Assembly: GCA_946480785.1 (NCBI GenBank)
Contig: CAMLLD010000107.1
Span: 1 to 15,632, forward strand
Length of the DNA stretch: 15,632 nt
Direction: 5' to 3'
Source of the DNA: an uncultured Blastocatellia bacterium
Lineage (GTDB): Bacteria > Acidobacteriota > Blastocatellia > Pyrinomonadales > Pyrinomonadaceae
Below are positions 6,661 through 14,677 of this stretch, in pieces. A model generated the notes under the pieces. That model was given only the letters and a program-made list of their open reading frames with translations, did no database searches and was not told where the DNA came from. Both the position numbers and the translations under genes were made by a program. Position 1 is the first letter of the stretch, and every line of letters begins with the position of its first letter.

Positions 6661-7878
6661 TCAGTCTCGAACAGCCGGGACGGCGCGCTTTGTCAGGCCC
6701 AGCACACTGAGGAAGAAGCTCGATAGCACGATCTCGCTGCCCAGCATCATCGCGCTCACCGCGGGAATTACGAGGCGGAGGATCTTTGTTGGATCGAGCG
6801 CGCCGAAGGAATGTGCGCCCCAGTCGCTCACGGCGAAAATACTTAGAGCCAGACCGGTAAGAAATAAAACGACGCCCGTAACTAATCCCGATTCGAGTGT
6901 GACGTACTTAAACGCTCGCTCGAGCTTTGCATCCGGGGGCAGCAGTCCTGAAGTCACGCCGAAGATCTTCGTAAACACCGCAAAGTTTACGGCCTGAAAA
7001 CCAACCAAAACGGCCGCGGCCGCATAAAGCAGAGTGTGAACGTCAAACGTTACGCCACCGACAGCACGTGGACCAGGCAACAACCACAAGGCCACCGCCA
7101 GCCCAACCAACATCAGTAAAGCGCCCGGATAAAAGAAGAGCCAACGCGGGCTGTAGAGCAACAGGAAACGCAAGTGGCGCCAGCCATCTCTCCAACTACG
7201 CAAGTGTGGCTCGCGGCTGCGGCCGTCGGGTGACAGAGTGGTGGGAACTTCAATAATGCGCAGCTTGTTCAGCGTAGCCTTTACCACCATCTCACTCGCG
7301 AACTCCATCCCGGGAGTCCGCAGATCCATCTTCAATGCCGCTTCCTTTGAAAACCCGCGGAGACCACAATGGAAATCGCGACACGGACTGCGAAAGAGCA
7401 GCCGCCCAATGCCCGTCAAAACAGGATTGCCAAGATATTTGTGAAGCGGCGGCATCGCGCCGGGTTCGATCCCGCCGGCAAAACGGTTGCCCATTACGAG
7501 GTCGTAACCATTGCGCAGCTTGCTCAGGAATGGTCCGAGGTTCGCGAAGTTGTAACTGTCATCAGCATCGCCCATGATCACATACTTGCCGGCGGCTGCT
7601 TCGATTCCCGCACGCAACGCCGCGCCGTAACCTTTCTCAGGCACGTCAACCACGCGCGCTCCCATCACGCGTGCGATTCTCTGCGAACCGTCAGTGCTGC
7701 CGTTGTCGGCAATGATGACCTCACCGTTAACTTGGTGTTTGGTCATCCACGTTTGGGCTTTCCTGATGCAGGTCGCAAGCGTTTCCGCCTCGTTAAGGCA
7801 AGGCATCACTACCGACAGCTCGAGCGAATCGGCGACGACGGAAAATTGTGAATCGTAAAGGCGTTGTTGTGAGCTCAT
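6661..7878 (-). CDS. Membrane-anchored family 2 glycosyltransferase (DPM1/GtrB-like)
   Basis: This 405-aa protein has a GT-A fold catalytic domain at residues 20-235. It opens with LSVVMPCLNEAETL (21-34), has the DNGSTDGS loop (58-65) and the metal/nucleotide motif DADD (104-107), and shows the acceptor-side GMEFASEMV (190-198) typical of polyprenyl-phosphate sugar transferases. Four C-terminal membrane segments follow (about 248-268, 281-303, 330-350, 369-391). It probably transfers a sugar from a nucleotide donor to a lipid carrier such as undecaprenyl phosphate at the inner membrane. The sugar cannot be read. It lies 3 nt after the secreted-protein gene, so the two are likely one operon. 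No strong ribosome site precedes the ATG at 7878, consistent with translational coupling. Confidence 0.88.
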   Translation of the reverse strand: MSSQQRLYDSQFSVVADSLELSVVMPCLNEAETLATCIRKAQTWMTKHQVNGEVIIADNGSTDGSQRIARVMGARVVDVPEKGYGAALRAGIEAAAGKYVIMGDADDSYNFANLGPFLSKLRNGYDLVMGNRFAGGIEPGAMPPLHKYLGNPVLTGIGRLLFRSPCRDFHCGLRGFSKEAALKMDLRTPGMEFASEMVVKATLNKLRIIEVPTTLSPDGRSREPHLRSWRDGWRHLRFLLLYSPRWLFFYPGALLMLVGLAVALWLLPGPRAVGGVTFDVHTLLYAAAAVLVGFQAVNFAVFTKIFGVTSGLLPPDAKLERAFKYVTLESGLVTGVVLFLTGLALSIFAVSDWGAHSFGALDPTKILRLVIPAVSAMMLGSEIVLSSFFLSVLGLTKRAVPAVRD

Positions 7879-7881
7879 CGT

Positions 7882-8775
7882 TTATGGACGGTTCGATCCT
7901 TTTCTGCCCCAGCCTTGTTCGAAGTTAGTCTTCGTCGGTGGGGCGGCGCTCGCTTTCACGGTATCTCTATCGCGATAGATAACGCCGCCCTGTCGGGGCT
8001 GAATGCCTGCTATTTCAGTTTCCGTTCGCACGCTCGGGGTAAACACTTTGCTCCCACGCAACACCGCTTCGTCGCCTTTTTTCAAGCCCCATATCAAAGC
8101 CACCGGCGACGAGTAAGGAAAGACCAGAGCGCCGGTCGCCACTGCGCCACCCGCCATTGCGGCCATGCGGCTTGTTCCATTCTGTTTGCCGCGAAGCGCG
8201 ATGGGAATGTGTGTGCCGTCAACAGCAGTGATGTATTCCATCTCCCAGGCCAACATTCCCGCGCGGCCAAACGCGCTCGCACTTCTCGCTTTAACAACTC
8301 GGGCCTTTGCGACCGCACCGCGCTCGATTACCAGCACGTCGCCAACGAAAACTCGTCGCTTCGCCAGAAACGTTATGGAATCTCCGGCATTAGCTTTTGC
8401 TGACGACGTTGCCGTTGCCGATTCGACTTCGATAACAGTTCCTCCCGGAATGCGTACTCGCGGAGCTGGGGCTGCGAACTTGGTGTCAACCTCCGGTAAA
8501 CCCGGCGGGCCATTCGGAACGACCTTCATCAACATCAGGATGTCGTCCGGCACACCGCGGCGCTTCAAATCACGTAGCACGGGCGGAAAGACATCAAAAT
8601 TGCACGGCGAGGTCAGGATCGTGGAGATGATCAGCTCCGGCTTCATCTTCTCCTGAACCATGCGCAGCACGTCGCCGTTGCGCAGCAGTTTCACCGGCCG
8701 TTCCGATTGAGCTTGCGCGGACGCACAGAAAATCAGAAGTGCCGCTGTGGTGAGCAACCGTCGCGTAAATCTCAT
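7882..8775 (-). CDS. Secreted protein of unknown function
   Basis: The 297-aa product has a textbook signal peptide (MRFTRRLLTTAALLIFCASAQA). A short helical region (about 28-85) contains LRNGDVLRMVQEKMKPELIISTIL. It resembles the 'Nxd-v-x-M-v-x-x-g-l-s-x-x-x-I-I-x-x-I' element seen in many Acidobacteriota exported proteins. A beta-rich domain (about 105-240) follows with IPGGTVIEVESA, AGDSITFLAKRRVFVGDVLVIERGAVAKARVV and a hydrophobic segment AAMAGGAVATGALVFPYSSPVALIWG (205-230). The ribosome site GAGG is about 8 nt before the ATG at 8775. It is the first gene of a unit with the glycosyltransferase downstream. No enzymatic motif is visible, so a cell-envelope role is only a guess from its partner. 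Confidence 0.75.
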   Translation of the reverse strand: MRFTRRLLTTAALLIFCASAQAQSERPVKLLRNGDVLRMVQEKMKPELIISTILTSPCNFDVFPPVLRDLKRRGVPDDILMLMKVVPNGPPGLPEVDTKFAAPAPRVRIPGGTVIEVESATATSSAKANAGDSITFLAKRRVFVGDVLVIERGAVAKARVVKARSASAFGRAGMLAWEMEYITAVDGTHIPIALRGKQNGTSRMAAMAGGAVATGALVFPYSSPVALIWGLKKGDEAVLRGSKVFTPSVRTETEIAGIQPRQGGVIYRDRDTVKASAAPPTKTNFEQGWGRKGSNRP

Positions 8776-8827
8776 GATCAGCCCTCGGATCCTGCAGGTT
8801 AGGCGGTAGCACTGGGCAATAGATATG

Positions 8828-8906
8828 CCTCAACAAACAATAGGTATTTGTGAGGTTCTGTCGTTTGTGCCTGTGCTGTTTAGCGACAAGTGCTCGCTGG
8901 CGAGCA
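8828..8906. other. Two stem-loops between the sigma-54 activator and the secreted-protein gene
   Basis: Two stem-loops lie in the 184-bp gap. TGCTCGC (8891-8897) faces GCGAGCA (8900-8906) with only 2 nt between, so about a 6-bp stem with a tetraloop. CCTCAACAAA (8828-8837) faces TTTGTGAGG (8847-8855), a 9-bp stem with one bulge. Neither has a U-tract on the minus strand. They may end the activator transcript by a factor-dependent route, or sit in the 5' leader of the secreted-protein gene. The pairing is seen; the role is inferred. Confidence 0.35.
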
Positions 8907-8959
8907 GTTCGTCAAGCCTGAATGATGCTGATGTCGGGGGCTGGTCGTGCAGCTTCAGC

Positions 8960-10156
8960 TTACTGTTGACGCGCAGTTTCAAATCCCGTTGAAACGCGGC
9001 TGCGTTGGCGCTTTGCTTCCTCACTCTGCGAGAGAAGTTGCATACCGCCGATGTCTTCTTCCTGGAGGAAACGCACGGCCATCACTCCGTATTGCTTCAG
9101 CCGGCGATACAGCTTGCTGCGATCGATTCCCAACGCGGCGGCGGCGCGCACCTGGTTGCCGCCGAACTGCTGCAGCACCGACAGGATGTAACGCTTCTCG
9201 ATCTCCGCGAGCGGCACCGCGTCGTTCATGTAAGCTTGCAGGAGTTCGCGAATCTCTTCCGCGCCTGCCTGGCCCTGGCTCTCCGTCAGCTCCAACGGCA
9301 GATCCTGAATACCCAACTCTTCGCCGTTGCCGAGCGCGAGCGCATATTCGATCACGTTTTCGAGTTCTCGTACATTGCCCGGCCACGGATACTCGTTGAG
9401 CGTGCGCATCGCTTCGGCCGTAAACCGCGGCACGGAAGTGCGGCCCTGTCGTTCAGACTTCATGCGCAGGAAGTGTTCTACCAGCAGGCTTACGTCGCCC
9501 GTGCGAGTACAAAGTTCGGGAAGGTGCAGCGGCAACACGCGCAAGCGATAGTAAAGATCTGGACGGAAACGGCCCGCAGCAACAGCCTGCGCGAGATCGC
9601 AGTTCGTCGCAGAGATGATGCGTACGTCGATCGCTATGTTCGCGCGTGCACCGATGCGGCGCACCGTGCGTTCCTGCAACACGCGCAACAACTTCGCCTG
9701 TGCTGAAAGATTCAACGCGTCGACTTCGTCGAGAAAGAGTGTGCCACCGGACGCTTTTTCGAAAAGACCGCTGCGGTTTTCGTGCGCGCCGGTGAACGTG
9801 CCGCGTTGATGGCCGAAGAGTTCGGCTTCGATCAGCGTTTCGGGAATCGCCGAGCAGTTGATGTCCACAAACGCGGCCTCGCGTCGTGGACTCATGTTAT
9901 GGATCGCTCGCGCAGCGAGTTCCTTTCCGGTGCCCGTGGCGCCGGTGATCAAGACAGAAGCATCAGTGGGAGCGACCCGCTCGATCACGGAAAAAAGTTT
10001 CCGCATGACGGGCGACTGGCCCACGAGCATGGGTGTTTTGACGTTGCTGTTAGGTTGGAGAGACTCAGGGGCGGGTGATTTCGCTACCGCGCGACCTTGA
10101 TTGTCTGATTGGGGACTAGTCCAACTATCGAACATACTGGGAGTGGCAAGGGGCAT
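8960..10156 (-). CDS. Sigma-54-dependent transcriptional activator (AAA+, Fis-type HTH), no receiver domain
   Basis: This 398-aa protein is a bacterial enhancer-binding protein. Residues 1-40 are low-complexity where a receiver, PAS or GAF domain would normally be. The AAA+ domain (about 43-290) has Walker A GATGTGKE (72-79), Walker B GTLFLDE (138-144), the arginine-finger region RFRPDLYYRL (196-205) and sensor II-like YPWPGNVRELEN (256-267). The sigma-54 contact loop reads GTFTGA (119-124) in place of the usual GAFTGA. The C-terminal Fis helix-turn-helix (about 331-357) has NQVRAAAALGIDRSKLYRRLK and is followed by an unusual tail of about 40 residues. Without a receiver it must be controlled by level, by a partner or through its short N-terminus. 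GGAG lies about 11 nt before the ATG at 10156. Its targets are not evident, and I saw no clear -24/-12 promoter in the window. Confidence 0.92.
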   Translation of the reverse strand: MPLATPSMFDSWTSPQSDNQGRAVAKSPAPESLQPNSNVKTPMLVGQSPVMRKLFSVIERVAPTDASVLITGATGTGKELAARAIHNMSPRREAAFVDINCSAIPETLIEAELFGHQRGTFTGAHENRSGLFEKASGGTLFLDEVDALNLSAQAKLLRVLQERTVRRIGARANIAIDVRIISATNCDLAQAVAAGRFRPDLYYRLRVLPLHLPELCTRTGDVSLLVEHFLRMKSERQGRTSVPRFTAEAMRTLNEYPWPGNVRELENVIEYALALGNGEELGIQDLPLELTESQGQAGAEEIRELLQAYMNDAVPLAEIEKRYILSVLQQFGGNQVRAAAALGIDRSKLYRRLKQYGVMAVRFLQEEDIGGMQLLSQSEEAKRQRSRVSTGFETARQQ

Positions 10157-10391
10157 TAATCAACAAACTCCAGGGGCAAAATTCTAAAGGTACGGCGGCT
10201 TGCTATTGAGTGTCCGCGTCGAAAAGTCAGGACCCGGAGCACTCCCTTCAATCTTGATTGGGAAAACGCTCAAAAGAGCTGTTGTTCCGAATAGTCCCAT
10301 CCTGAGAGGGTGCTATCGCCCCTTTGTCAGATTCCTTGGAACTGGAAAGCTGTGCCGGGGGCCTATCTGTTAGTTGATGAAAATTCCGAAC
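10157..10391. other. Intergenic stretch without a recognisable gene
   Basis: No convincing coding frame is present on either strand. Minor pairing potential exists: GAGTG...CACTC arms near 10205-10245, CAATC-TT-GATTG, and GGGTG-CTAT-CGCCC (a G.U pair on plus-strand RNA) in the 10310-10325 area. This stretch should hold the promoter of the activator on the minus strand and any promoter for the RNA candidate at 10392. I could not pick out convincing -35/-10 boxes for either. Confidence 0.4.
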
Positions 10392-10553
10392 CGAACGAGT
10401 GTTTGTGGGTAATGCTTGATGCGTCTTTAACTCGAAGGGTCCACTTCATAAAGACAACAATGCGAGCGGCCTCTCGCAAGTAGGGGGCCAGCGTTAAGCT
10501 GGTCCAATTCCTCACAATTTCAAGGGAAGTGAGGCGACACGAACACTCGTTTG
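10392..10553 (+). ncRNA. Candidate structured non-coding RNA (four hairpins inside a long closing stem)
   Basis: 10394-10407 pairs with 10538-10551 over 14 bp with one G.U, and extends to 10392/10553 through one more G.U. Four hairpins lie inside in a row. GTCTTTA/TAAAGAC (10423-10429/10449-10455) encloses GAAG/CTTC (10434-10437/10444-10447). TGCGAG/CTCGCA (10461-10466/10473-10478) has a 6-nt loop. GGGCCAGC/GCTGGTCC (10485-10492/10498-10505) has one G.U and a 5-nt loop. CCTCAC/GTGAGG (10510-10515/10529-10534) has a 13-nt loop. All non-Watson-Crick pairs are G.U on the plus strand and would be A/C mismatches on the minus strand, which points to plus-strand RNA. It does not show the conserved cores of RNase P RNA, tmRNA, SRP RNA or the riboswitches I know. 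A MITE with internal palindromes is the alternative. Confidence 0.5.
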
Positions 10554-10564
10554 TCCATTCTCTG

Positions 10565-10582
10565 GATTCTATTTCTAGAATC
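10565..10582. other. AT-rich hairpin downstream of the RNA candidate
   Basis: GATTCTA (10565-10571) and TAGAATC (10576-10582) make a perfect 7-bp stem with a 4-nt loop (TTTC). It lies 12 nt after the RNA candidate and 100 nt before the TTG-start gene at 10682. No U-tract follows. It could be the 3' boundary of the RNA or part of the leader of the next operon. Confidence 0.35.
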
Positions 10583-10681
10583 GGGACGAGTCCGTATTGC
10601 TGCTTCTATATTTATTGACTGGAACTGCACGAACATTTCGTCTTTCTTTTCCTTGCTGGAAACATTCAGGAGAAACGCACC

Positions 10682-10894
10682 TTGGCGATCAGGATTTACC
10701 TGGCGGCACTGACATTCGTCTTTCTAATCGCGGCTTCGTTGAGCCGCGGCGTCAGCGCGCTTGAAGCGATCGTAGTGACCTGTGCGCTCGTCTACCTGAT
10801 TCTCGATACGCGTGAATATTTGCAAGTTACGAAAGCAAAATTGGATGTGCTGCAACAACTCGAAGAGAAGTTGTCCGCAATCCTGCATCACTGA
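10682..10894 (+). CDS. Small membrane protein with C-terminal coiled coil (TTG start)
   Basis: This 70-aa protein starts with TTG at 10682, supported by AGGAG (10668-10672) with 9-nt spacing. No in-frame ATG lies upstream at a reasonable distance. Two membrane segments (about residues 3-21 and 25-43) are followed by an amphipathic helix, TKAKLDVLQQLEEKLSAIL, with leucine/isoleucine heptad spacing that suggests a short coiled coil on the cytoplasmic side. It is the first gene of a tight plus-strand unit with the M50 protease and an acidic small protein. I do not recognise the family. A subunit or substrate-presenting partner of the protease is plausible but inferred. Confidence 0.65.
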   Translation: MAIRIYLAALTFVFLIAASLSRGVSALEAIVVTCALVYLILDTREYLQVTKAKLDVLQQLEEKLSAILHH

Positions 10895-10903
10895 TTGACT
10901 CCG

Positions 10904-11404
10904 ATGACTTTCCTGATCGTTAACGCGTTTTTCAGTTTCGTTTTGGCGCTCATTCTGCACGAGCTAGGCCATTATTTTGCAGCACGTGTCTGTACGGTGC
11001 CGATCAAACAAGCCGGCTTTGGTTGGGGACCGAAGTTATGTGGCGTTCGCGTGGGAAAAGTTGATTATCAATTGCGGCTGTTGCCGATCGGCGCATACAT
11101 CCAGATGGATATGATTGCGTTGCAAGCGCGGCCGTTGTGGCAACAGTTGTTTGTGCTGGGCGCGGGCATCGGGATGAACGTCGTGCTCGCTGTCTTTACG
11201 TGGGGTTCGCTCTTCGCCTCGCTGAATCTCGCTTTGGCGATCGGAAATATCGTGCCGTTTTATCAACTCGATGGTTGGAAGAGCGGCATGGTGATCTGCC
11301 GGCGCCTGCTTGGCGGACCGAGTCCCGTCGTGGAGTGGGTGTTTACGCTCGGCGGCGGCGCGATCGCTTTGGCGTTGGTCGTTCGAGCTATTCTGAATTT
11401 CTAA
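10904..11404 (+). CDS. Minimal M50 site-2-type intramembrane metalloprotease
   Basis: Using the ATG at 10904, the protein is 166 aa. A TTG at 10895, directly after the previous stop, is the alternative start and adds three residues. The zinc motif HELGH (19-23) lies in the first membrane helix. The second metal motif N-x-x-P-x-x-x-L-D-G is present as NIVPFYQLDG (115-124) in a later helix, so all ligands of an S2P/M50 enzyme (two His, one Asp) and the catalytic Glu are there. It lacks PDZ and CBS domains and is short for the family. It probably cleaves membrane proteins within or near the bilayer. No ribosome site is visible, and it starts within 10 nt of the upstream stop, so translational coupling is likely. 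Confidence 0.85.
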   Translation: MTFLIVNAFFSFVLALILHELGHYFAARVCTVPIKQAGFGWGPKLCGVRVGKVDYQLRLLPIGAYIQMDMIALQARPLWQQLFVLGAGIGMNVVLAVFTWGSLFASLNLALAIGNIVPFYQLDGWKSGMVICRRLLGGPSPVVEWVFTLGGGAIALALVVRAILNF

Positions 11405-11407
11405 ATT

Positions 11408-11647
11408 ATGAGCACACCGTTGTGGGTAAATAGTAACGATACTAAACGACTCGCGCGTGCTTACGTCGCGCTTGCGTTTGCGCAGGATGTGGCGAAGGGA
11501 TACGTGAAAGAGCGCAGTGCAGAAGCGACGCTGCATCCGTTGTTGACCGCACTCGATATGTCCGCGAAGTTGTTGGAAGAAATTCTGGAAGACGTGCTGC
11601 CGGAAGAAGAGGTATTACAGGAACCACAGATTACACAGATCATGTGA
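11408..11647 (+). CDS. Small acidic helical protein, function unknown
   Basis: This 79-aa soluble protein starts 3 nt after the protease stop and has no visible ribosome site, so coupling is likely. It is helical (RLARAYVALAFAQDVAKGYV and LHPLLTALDMSAKLLEEILEDVL) with an acidic C-terminal region. The last eight codons (EPQITQIM) and the stop are built from the left arm and loop of the inverted repeat at 11624-11668. The original C-terminus was therefore probably overwritten or extended by repeat insertion. Family not recognised. It probably works with the protease and small membrane protein because of the tight spacing. Confidence 0.6.
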   Translation: MSTPLWVNSNDTKRLARAYVALAFAQDVAKGYVKERSAEATLHPLLTALDMSAKLLEEILEDVLPEEEVLQEPQITQIM

Positions 11648-11668
11648 TCAGATCCGTGTAATCTGTGG
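11624..11668. terminator. Bidirectional stem-loop between convergent transcription units
   Basis: CCACAGATTACAC (11624-11636) is perfectly repeated in reverse complement as GTGTAATCTGTGG (11656-11668). An inner near-palindrome GATCATGTGATC lies at 11638-11649. A partial copy (ATCTGTGGCC) follows at 11671. It sits between the plus-strand protease unit and groEL on the minus strand and can serve both. This CACAGATTACACAGAT type of repeat is one I have seen dispersed at gene ends in many bacterial genomes. Termination here is inferred. Confidence 0.6.
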
Positions 11669-11679
11669 CCATCTGTGGC

Positions 11680-13459
<1,780 letters not shown>

Positions 13460-13509
13460 GCTGGTTGTGCTTCTGCGCTGTTGCGCTCTTGCACTTGTTG
13501 CGTCCGCGC

Positions 13510-13848
13510 CTACTTGTTGCTCTTCTTTGAGCCGCCGCCAGCTGCGGCGCCGGCGCGCTCGAGAATGCCGAGGATCTCGTCCTCACGCATGATCAAGTAC
13601 TCTTCGCCGTCGATTTTGATTTCGGAACCGCTGTACTTGCCGAAGAGAACGCGATCGCCCACCTTCACGTCGAGGGGCTGACGATTGCCGTCGTCTTTGT
13701 ACTTGCCTTCGCCGACTGCGATAACTTCGCCTTCCTGGGGTTTCTCCTTGGCAGTGTCGGGGATGATGATGCCGCCCCGGACCTGCTCGCCTTCTTCAAT
13801 GCGCCGCACAATCACGCGGTCGTGAAGAGGCCTGATGTTCGTAGCCAT
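13510..13848 (-). CDS. groES: Co-chaperonin GroES (Cpn10)
   Basis: The product is 112 aa from the ATG at 13848, which has AAAGGAG 10 nt upstream. The open frame continues 53 codons further upstream, but that part has no ribosome site and overlaps the CIRCE element, so it is not coding. Family features are [12 protein letters not shown] at the N-terminus, the mobile loop [23 protein letters not shown] (18-40), and the [11 protein letters not shown] and [14 protein letters not shown] strands. It caps the GroEL ring. A C-terminal extension [15 protein letters not shown] of about 12-15 residues goes beyond the usual end near residue 97. It is the first gene of the groESL operon under HrcA control. 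Confidence 0.96.
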   Translation of the reverse strand: MATNIRPLHDRVIVRRIEEGEQVRGGIIIPDTAKEKPQEGEVIAVGEGKYKDDGNRQPLDVKVGDRVLFGKYSGSEIKIDGEEYLIMREDEILGILERAGAAAGGGSKKSNK

Positions 13849-13923
13849 AACCTTGGGTCTCCTTTCAACTGTTCGAGCAAATGGTGATTTTGATTTATGA
13901 AAACAGCCTGCCTCATGGGCATT

Positions 13924-13950
13924 CTGGCACTCGATATTTGAGAGTGCTAA
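13924..13950 (-). promoter_or_regulatory. CIRCE operator (HrcA binding site)
   Basis: On the minus strand TTAGCACTC is followed by a 9-nt spacer and GAGTGCCAG. The left arm is the exact CIRCE consensus. The right arm differs from GAGTGCTAA at two outer positions. It lies about 75 bp before the groES start and directly abuts the -10 box, so HrcA binding would block transcription until heat shock. Confidence 0.93.
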
Positions 13951-13979
13951 GAATAGAGCGTTTAGGCGGGCGCTGTCAA
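13950..13979 (-). promoter_or_regulatory. groESL housekeeping promoter
   Basis: The minus strand reads TTGACA (13979-13974), an 18-nt spacer and TATTCT (13955-13950), immediately upstream of CIRCE. The -35 is perfect and the -10 matches four of six consensus positions. This is the expected vegetative-sigma layout for HrcA-repressed groESL. Confidence 0.75.
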
Positions 13980-14028
13980 ACCCGGTGGGCCGTGCGGGTG
14001 ATTGCAACTCTCAATGGCCAGCCGTCGC

Positions 14029-14117
14029 CAACGCCTTCAGCGTTTGATCGGTTGGGTTGCGGTGTTCCCGGGGTTGAAGCAACCCCGGGCTCGAATTAGC
14101 GAACGCCTTCCGGCGTT
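14029..14117 (+). repeat. Composite REP unit, palindromes A-B-C, left of the minisatellite
   Basis: Three palindromes lie in a row. A is CAACGC...GCGTTTG (14029-14046). B is CCCGGGGTTG-AAG-CAACCCCGGG (14067-14089, perfect 10-bp arms). C is AACGCC-TTCC-GGCGTT (14102-14117). The same A-B-C order recurs at 15202-15597 on the same strand and in reverse at 14591-14677. The lead-in GCCGTCGCCAACGC also precedes the A palindromes at about 15318 and 15531. Confidence 0.8.
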
Positions 14118-14174
14118 AACACCCGCGAAGTGCTTCCAAGCGTTGTCGCACTACGAATGTTTCTTGCCGTCGGC

Positions 14175-14489
14175 GAACACCTCGGCGTTGCGGTCGCGAC
14201 CACTTCGGCGTTGCCGTCGCGGACACTTCGGCGTTGCCGTCGCGGACACTTCGGCGTTGCTGTCACGAACACTTCGGCGTTGTCGTCCGGCGACAGTTGA
14301 GCGTTGCCGTCGGCGACAGTTGGGCGTCGCCATCGCGAACACTTCAGCGTTGCCATCGCGGACACTTCGGCGTTGCCGTCGCGGACACTCGGCGTTGCCG
14401 TCACGAACACTTCGGCGTTGCCGTCACAAACACTTCGGCGTTGCCGTCGCAGACACTTCGGCGTTGCCGTCGCAGACACTTCGGCGTTG
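14175..14489. repeat. 23-bp tandem repeat (minisatellite), about 14 copies
   Basis: The unit is close to GGACACTTCGGCG followed by TTGCCGTCGC (23 bp). Most copies are 23 bp and differ by a few substitutions. One copy near 14380 has lost a T, and two in the middle (about 14290-14335) carry ACAGTTGAGCG/ACAGTTGGGCG in place of ACACTTCGGCG. Because 23 is not a multiple of three, every frame cycles through a 23-residue repeat and all frames look open. That explains the long but meaningless ORFs here on both strands. No ribosome site or promoter accompanies them. The whole gene-free stretch 14008-14677 is otherwise filled by REP units. Confidence 0.9.
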
Positions 14490-14590
14490 TAGAACGCACG
14501 CCCAGCGTTAGCCGCACCGAGGCTGCGAGCGTTGCCCTCGATTAGAACAACTTCGCTATAAGTGATGACAACATGCTGAAGTGGCGACCA

Positions 14591-14677
14591 CGCCGAAGGC
14601 GTTCGCTAATTCGAGCCCAGGGTTGCTTCAACCCTGGGAAAGCTACACCACGAATGGACCAACGCTGAAAGCGTTGG
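14591..14677 (-). repeat. Composite REP unit in inverted orientation, between minisatellite and RAYT
   Basis: Read on the minus strand, A is CCAACGCT-TTC-AGCGTTGG (14677-14659). B is CCCAGGGTTG-AAG-CAACCCTGGG (14638-14616), and C covers 14604-14591. The block 14591-14638 is a nearly exact reverse complement of 14067-14116, including the TCGAATTAGCGAACGCC spacer between B and C. The A palindrome abuts the stop codon of the transposase gene. Confidence 0.85.

Noticed and set aside
6473..6997. 174-aa open frame on the plus strand
   Set aside because: It overlaps the 3' part of the glycosyltransferase gene in antisense and has no family-like sequence.
9005..9706. 233-aa open frame on the plus strand
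   Set aside because: It is the mirror of the sigma-54 activator, whose motifs are unmistakable on the minus strand.
10392..10553. Insertion-sequence remnant or MITE
   Set aside because: No target-site duplication is visible at the ends and four internal hairpins are not typical. It is kept as an alternative, not as the main call.
13849..14007. N-terminal extension of GroES by 53 residues
   Set aside because: It overlaps the CIRCE element and lies downstream of the promoter without a ribosome site. The ATG at 13848 has a strong site and gives the family N-terminus.
14175..14489. CRISPR array
   Set aside because: The 23-bp units are directly adjacent with no variable spacers and no cas genes are near.
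14002..14511. 169-aa and other open frames across the 23-bp repeat, on both strands
   Set aside because: The period of 23 keeps all frames open. There is no ribosome site, and the peptides are pure repeat translations.
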